A program made the position numbers and the translations under genes. Positions 13,888 through 16,684 of a stretch of 16,684 bases of DNA are shown piece by piece (position 1 is the stretch's first letter; each line of letters opens with the position of its first letter). Source of the DNA: Bacteroidota bacterium (GTDB lineage: Bacteria; Bacteroidota; Bacteroidia; Flavobacteriales; Flavobacteriaceae); assembly GCA_022560715.1 (NCBI GenBank), contig JADFSQ010000007.1, positions 1-16,684 on the forward strand, written 5' to 3'. Under the pieces are notes generated by a model. That model did no database searches, had not been told where the DNA came from, and saw nothing but the letters and a program-made list of their open reading frames with translations.

Positions 13888-15684
13888 TCAATCATTAAGT
13901 TTTAACACAGCCATAAACGCCTGTTGAGGTATTTGAACATTACCAACTTGACGCATGCGTTTTTTGCCTTTTTTCTGTTTTTCTAGAAGTTTCCGCTTTC
14001 TGGAAATATCTCCTCCATAACATTTTGCAGTAACATCTTTACGTAACGCTTTTATGGTTTCTCTTGAAATAATTTTTGCCCCAATAGCAGCTTGTATTGG
14101 AACATCAAATTGATGACGAGGAATTAGCTGTCTAAGTTTCGAACACATTTTTTTACCAATGTTATGCGCATTATCCGCATGTATTAATGCCGAAAGCGCA
14201 TCAACAGGTTGAGAATTTAATAAAATATCTACACGAACCAATTTTGATGTTCGCATACCAATAGGATGATAATCAAAAGAGGCATATCCTTTAGACACCG
14301 TTTTCAATCGGTCGTAAAAATCGAATACAATTTCTGCTAATGGCATATCGAAAGTTAACTCAACACGCTCTGTAGTTAAATAGGTTTGGTTTGTAATAAC
14401 ACCACGTTTATCTATACATAACTTCATTACATTACCAACAAATTCTGCTTTAGTAATTATGGATGCCTTAATATAAGGCTCTTCAACGTGGTCTAATCCA
14501 GAAGGATCTGGTAAATCGCTTGGATTATTTACTATTATAGGTGTATCAGGATGTTTTCTGGTAAACGCATGGTATGACACGTTTGGTACTGTGGTTATTA
14601 CAGTCATATTAAACTCGCGTTCTAGACGTTCTTGAATAATTTCAAGATGCAACATTCCTAAAAAGCCACAACGGAATCCAAAACCTAAAGCTGCCGAACT
14701 TTCTGGTTGAAAGACTAAAGATGCATCATTAAGCTGTAATTTTTCCATTGAGCTGCGAAGCTCTTCGTAATCTTCAGTATCTACAGGATAAATTCCAGCA
14801 AAAACCATTGGTTTTACATCTTCAAACCCTTTAACGGCTTTTGTTGTTGGTGTTTTAGCATCTGTAATTGTATCTCCAACTTTTACTTCACTAGCTTCTT
14901 TAATACCTGTAATTAAATAACCTACATCTCCTGCTTTGATTATATTTTTAGGGATTTGTTTAAGTTTTAGGGTGCCTACTTCATCAGCAAAGTATGTCTC
15001 ACCTGTTGCTATAAATTTAATATGCTGCCCCTTTTTAATAGAACCGTTGAAAACCCTAAAATAAGTCTCTACACCTCGATAAGAATTGTAAACAGAATCA
15101 AAAATTAAAGCCTGTAAAGGCTCGTCAACATTTCCTTGTGGAGCGGGAATACGCTCAATAATTGCCGATAAAATTTCTTCTATTCCAAGCCCTGTTTTTG
15201 CACTTGCCGGAATCACTTCTGAAGGATCGCAACCTAATAAATCGACAATATCGTCGGTTACTTCTTCGGGACTGGCACTTGGCAAATCTACTTTATTCAG
15301 CACAGGAATAATTTCTAAATCATTTTCTAATGCTAAATATAAATTAGAAATTGTTTGCGCCTGAATACTCTGTGCCGCATCAACAATTAACAAAGCGCCC
15401 TCGCAAGCGGCAATAGACCTGGAAACTTCATAAGAAAAATCGACATGACCAGGCGTATCAATTAAATTTAAAATATAATCTTCGCCTTTATAAGTGTACT
15501 CCATTTGTACTGCATGAGATTTTATAGTAATGCCACGTTCTCTTTCTAAATCCATATTATCGAGAAGCTGATCTTTCTTTTCGCGATCTGTAACAGACCC
15601 AGTTGCCTCTAACAAGCGATCGGCAAGTGTACTTTTCCCATGGTCGATATGTGCGATAATACAGAAATTTCTAATGTGCTTCAT
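13888..15684 (-). CDS. lepA: Elongation factor 4 (LepA), ribosomal back-translocase GTPase
   Basis: This encodes 598 residues. It is a translational GTPase that binds the ribosome and promotes back-translocation or rescue under ionic stress. The G motifs are intact: AHIDHGKST (11-19), RGIT (50-53), DTPGH (76-80) and NKVD (130-133). EF-G-like domains follow, and the LepA-specific C-terminus ends with the basic segment [22 protein letters not shown] use the ATG at 15684-15682, which gives [19 protein letters not shown] as in other LepA proteins. An in-frame TTG three codons upstream is less likely. A good promoter match lies about 30 bases upstream. It converges with the CPA1 antiporter and diverges from the outer-membrane receptor gene. 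Confidence 0.97.
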   Translation of the reverse strand: MKHIRNFCIIAHIDHGKSTLADRLLEATGSVTDREKKDQLLDNMDLERERGITIKSHAVQMEYTYKGEDYILNLIDTPGHVDFSYEVSRSIAACEGALLIVDAAQSIQAQTISNLYLALENDLEIIPVLNKVDLPSASPEEVTDDIVDLLGCDPSEVIPASAKTGLGIEEILSAIIERIPAPQGNVDEPLQALIFDSVYNSYRGVETYFRVFNGSIKKGQHIKFIATGETYFADEVGTLKLKQIPKNIIKAGDVGYLITGIKEASEVKVGDTITDAKTPTTKAVKGFEDVKPMVFAGIYPVDTEDYEELRSSMEKLQLNDASLVFQPESSAALGFGFRCGFLGMLHLEIIQERLEREFNMTVITTVPNVSYHAFTRKHPDTPIIVNNPSDLPDPSGLDHVEEPYIKASIITKAEFVGNVMKLCIDKRGVITNQTYLTTERVELTFDMPLAEIVFDFYDRLKTVSKGYASFDYHPIGMRTSKLVRVDILLNSQPVDALSALIHADNAHNIGKKMCSKLRQLIPRHQFDVPIQAAIGAKIISRETIKALRKDVTAKCYGGDISRKRKLLEKQKKGKKRMRQVGNVQIPQQAFMAVLKLND

Positions 15685-15713
15685 AAGGGTCAATTTACCT
15701 ACAAAATATTTTG

Positions 15714-15742
15714 CAAATATAGGTCATTTATTGCGCCTATAA
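15714..15742 (-). promoter_or_regulatory. Candidate flavobacterial promoter for lepA
   Basis: On the minus strand, TATATTTG (15721-15714) matches the Bacteroidota -7 box TAnnTTTG exactly. TTA (15742-15740) stands 18 bases upstream in the place of the TTG box. The -7 box ends about 29 bases before the lepA ATG, a suitable distance. The exact inner box supports the call; the outer box is one base off. Confidence 0.5.
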
Positions 15743-15762
15743 CACTTTTATTTTTAATAATG

Positions 15763-15781
15763 ATTACGGTTTTCCCGTAAT
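15763..15781. promoter_or_regulatory. Perfect 7-bp stem-loop between lepA and the receptor gene
   Basis: ATTACGG (15763-15769) and CCGTAAT (15775-15781) form a perfect stem around a five-base TTTTC loop, in the 143-bp divergent region 47 bases upstream of the receptor start. It may be a regulator-binding dyad or a leader hairpin. The 8-mer ATTGCGCC also occurs twice here (15730-15737 and 15805-15812). Confidence 0.3.
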
Positions 15782-15827
15782 TAAAAGTGGAAAACAAGTA
15801 GTATATTGCGCCATAATTTTTTTTGAT

Positions 15828-16684
15828 TTGAAGCTAATTATCAAATTTATTTTTACAATTTTATTCGTGTTGTTTTCTTTAGCTGTATTTGGGCAGCAAT
15901 ATTCAATAAGCGGAGAGATTATAGACGAAACCAGCCAACCAATAGCTTACGCTAACATTATAATTTTAAAAGCGCAAGACTCAACAATTGTTACAGGAAT
16001 AATTTCAGATGATTTCGGAAAGTTCATAATAAACGAAATCAACTCTGGTAACTATATTATTAAAGTAAGTTTTATTGGTTTTGAAGAGATTACACAAACT
16101 ATTTCATTAGAAAACAATATTGAACTTAAAACTTTTGTATTAAAAGAATCTGCCGAATCGTTAAGCGAAGTACAGCTTGTATATAAAAAACCAACATTTA
16201 AAAAGGAAGCAGACCGATTAATATTTAATATCGAGAATACTGCGCTTATAGAAGGCACCATACTTCAGGTGCTAAAAAGCACACCAGGAATTTTAGTGTT
16301 AGATAGTGGAATTACCATTAAAGGCTCTGAACCAGCAGTTTACATAAATAATAGAAAAGTACAAATCACTTCGAGCGAATTGATGCAACTGTTAGAAAGC
16401 TCTTCGGCAAATAGTATAAAATCTATCGAAGTTATTACAAACCCTTCGGCTAAATATGATGCTGACAGTGGCGTTGTTGTAAATATTGTAATGAGTAAAA
16501 ACTTAATTTCCGGTTACCGAGGAAGTGTATTTACAAATTATACGCAAGGTGTTTTTCCGAGATATAATATAGGCTCAAGTCATTTCTTTAAAAATGAAAA
16601 GACAAGTTTTAATCTTAATTACAGCTATACCAAAAACAAAATCAATAGAGAAGGTGTTAATGTTGTTAACTATCTGGATGCTAA
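15828..16684 (+). CDS. Outer-membrane beta-barrel receptor with carboxypeptidase-regulatory-like domain (partial, 5' part)
   Basis: The frame is open from a TTG at 15828 to the window end (285 codons). The TTG gives a good Sec signal peptide (KLIIKFIFTILFVLFSLAVFG before Gln-Gln); no in-frame ATG lies nearby. Residues 25-110 form a carboxypeptidase-regulatory-like beta-sandwich (YSISGEIIDETSQPIAYANI, then GKFIINEI and YIIKVSFIGFEE). A plug-like domain follows, with FKKEADRLIFNIENT, LKSTPGIL, VYINNRKV and IEVITNPSAKYDADSG. The barrel begins near residue 220. This is the architecture of the TonB-dependent-receptor-like outer membrane beta-barrel family (OMP_b-brl type) of Bacteroidota. The ligand is unknown, and the C-terminal barrel lies beyond the window. 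Confidence 0.88.
   Translation, partial: MKLIIKFIFTILFVLFSLAVFGQQYSISGEIIDETSQPIAYANIIILKAQDSTIVTGIISDDFGKFIINEINSGNYIIKVSFIGFEEITQTISLENNIELKTFVLKESAESLSEVQLVYKKPTFKKEADRLIFNIENTALIEGTILQVLKSTPGILVLDSGITIKGSEPAVYINNRKVQITSSELMQLLESSSANSIKSIEVITNPSAKYDADSGVVVNIVMSKNLISGYRGSVFTNYTQGVFPRYNIGSSHFFKNEKTSFNLNYSYTKNKINREGVNVVNYLDA

Noticed and set aside
15685..15693. A TTG start for lepA three codons upstream of the ATG.
   Set aside because: The ATG at 15684 gives the standard LepA N-terminus, and the extra residues are not expected for the family.

Overview
The window looks like chromosomal DNA from a marine or host-associated member of the Flavobacteriaceae (Bacteroidota). The evidence is very AT-rich sequence, weak Shine-Dalgarno signals, two candidate promoters resembling the flavobacterial TTG / TAnnTTTG type, and a gene set typical of that group: a BlaI/M56 pair, a tandem OmpA-domain protein, an S41 protease beside rnpA, an M1 peptidase with a GGMEY motif, and a carboxypeptidase-regulatory-like/outer-membrane barrel receptor. 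No rRNA, tRNA, CRISPR array or phage module was seen.

Layout. Bases 1-343 hold the 3' end of an unrecognised conserved gene, converging on a DUF456 membrane protein (minus) with overlapping stops. A regulatory and repeat-rich spacer (780-969) then leads into a BlaI-type repressor and an M56 (BlaR1/MecR1-like) membrane peptidase. The M56 gene is cut short after its catalytic domain by the left end of an internally deleted IS200/IS605-type element (about 2030-2235), which keeps terminal hairpins and two scraps of tnpA. After it come rpiB (ribose-5-phosphate isomerase B), a CDF zinc exporter starting directly after the rpiB stop, a hairpin repeat, and an ElaA-like acetyltransferase.

From 11762 down to 4154 six minus-strand genes lie close together and may be partly co-transcribed: a CPA2-type cation:proton antiporter with TrkA domains, a metallo-beta-lactamase-fold hydrolase, an M1 metallopeptidase, rnpA, a CtpA-like S41 protease and a periplasmic protein with two OmpA-like domains. 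Divergent from the first of these is a second antiporter, CPA1/NhaP-like, also with a TrkA-N-like tail, so two independent cation/proton exchangers share one 131-bp intergenic region. Next come lepA (elongation factor 4, minus) and, divergently, the 5' part of an outer-membrane beta-barrel receptor running off the window end.

Most of the window is ordinary housekeeping and envelope physiology. I did not find a convincing new multi-gene system. The parts that deserve a second look are the blaI upstream region (tandem dyads, a 30-bp perfect palindrome and a paired repeat ending one base before the start codon), the IS-truncated M56 sensor next to an intact BlaI repressor, the paired antiporters with degenerate nucleotide-binding motifs, the tandem OmpA protein whose second domain carries Cys-Cys at the usual ligand position, and a 31-codon open frame between the CPA1 antiporter and lepA.
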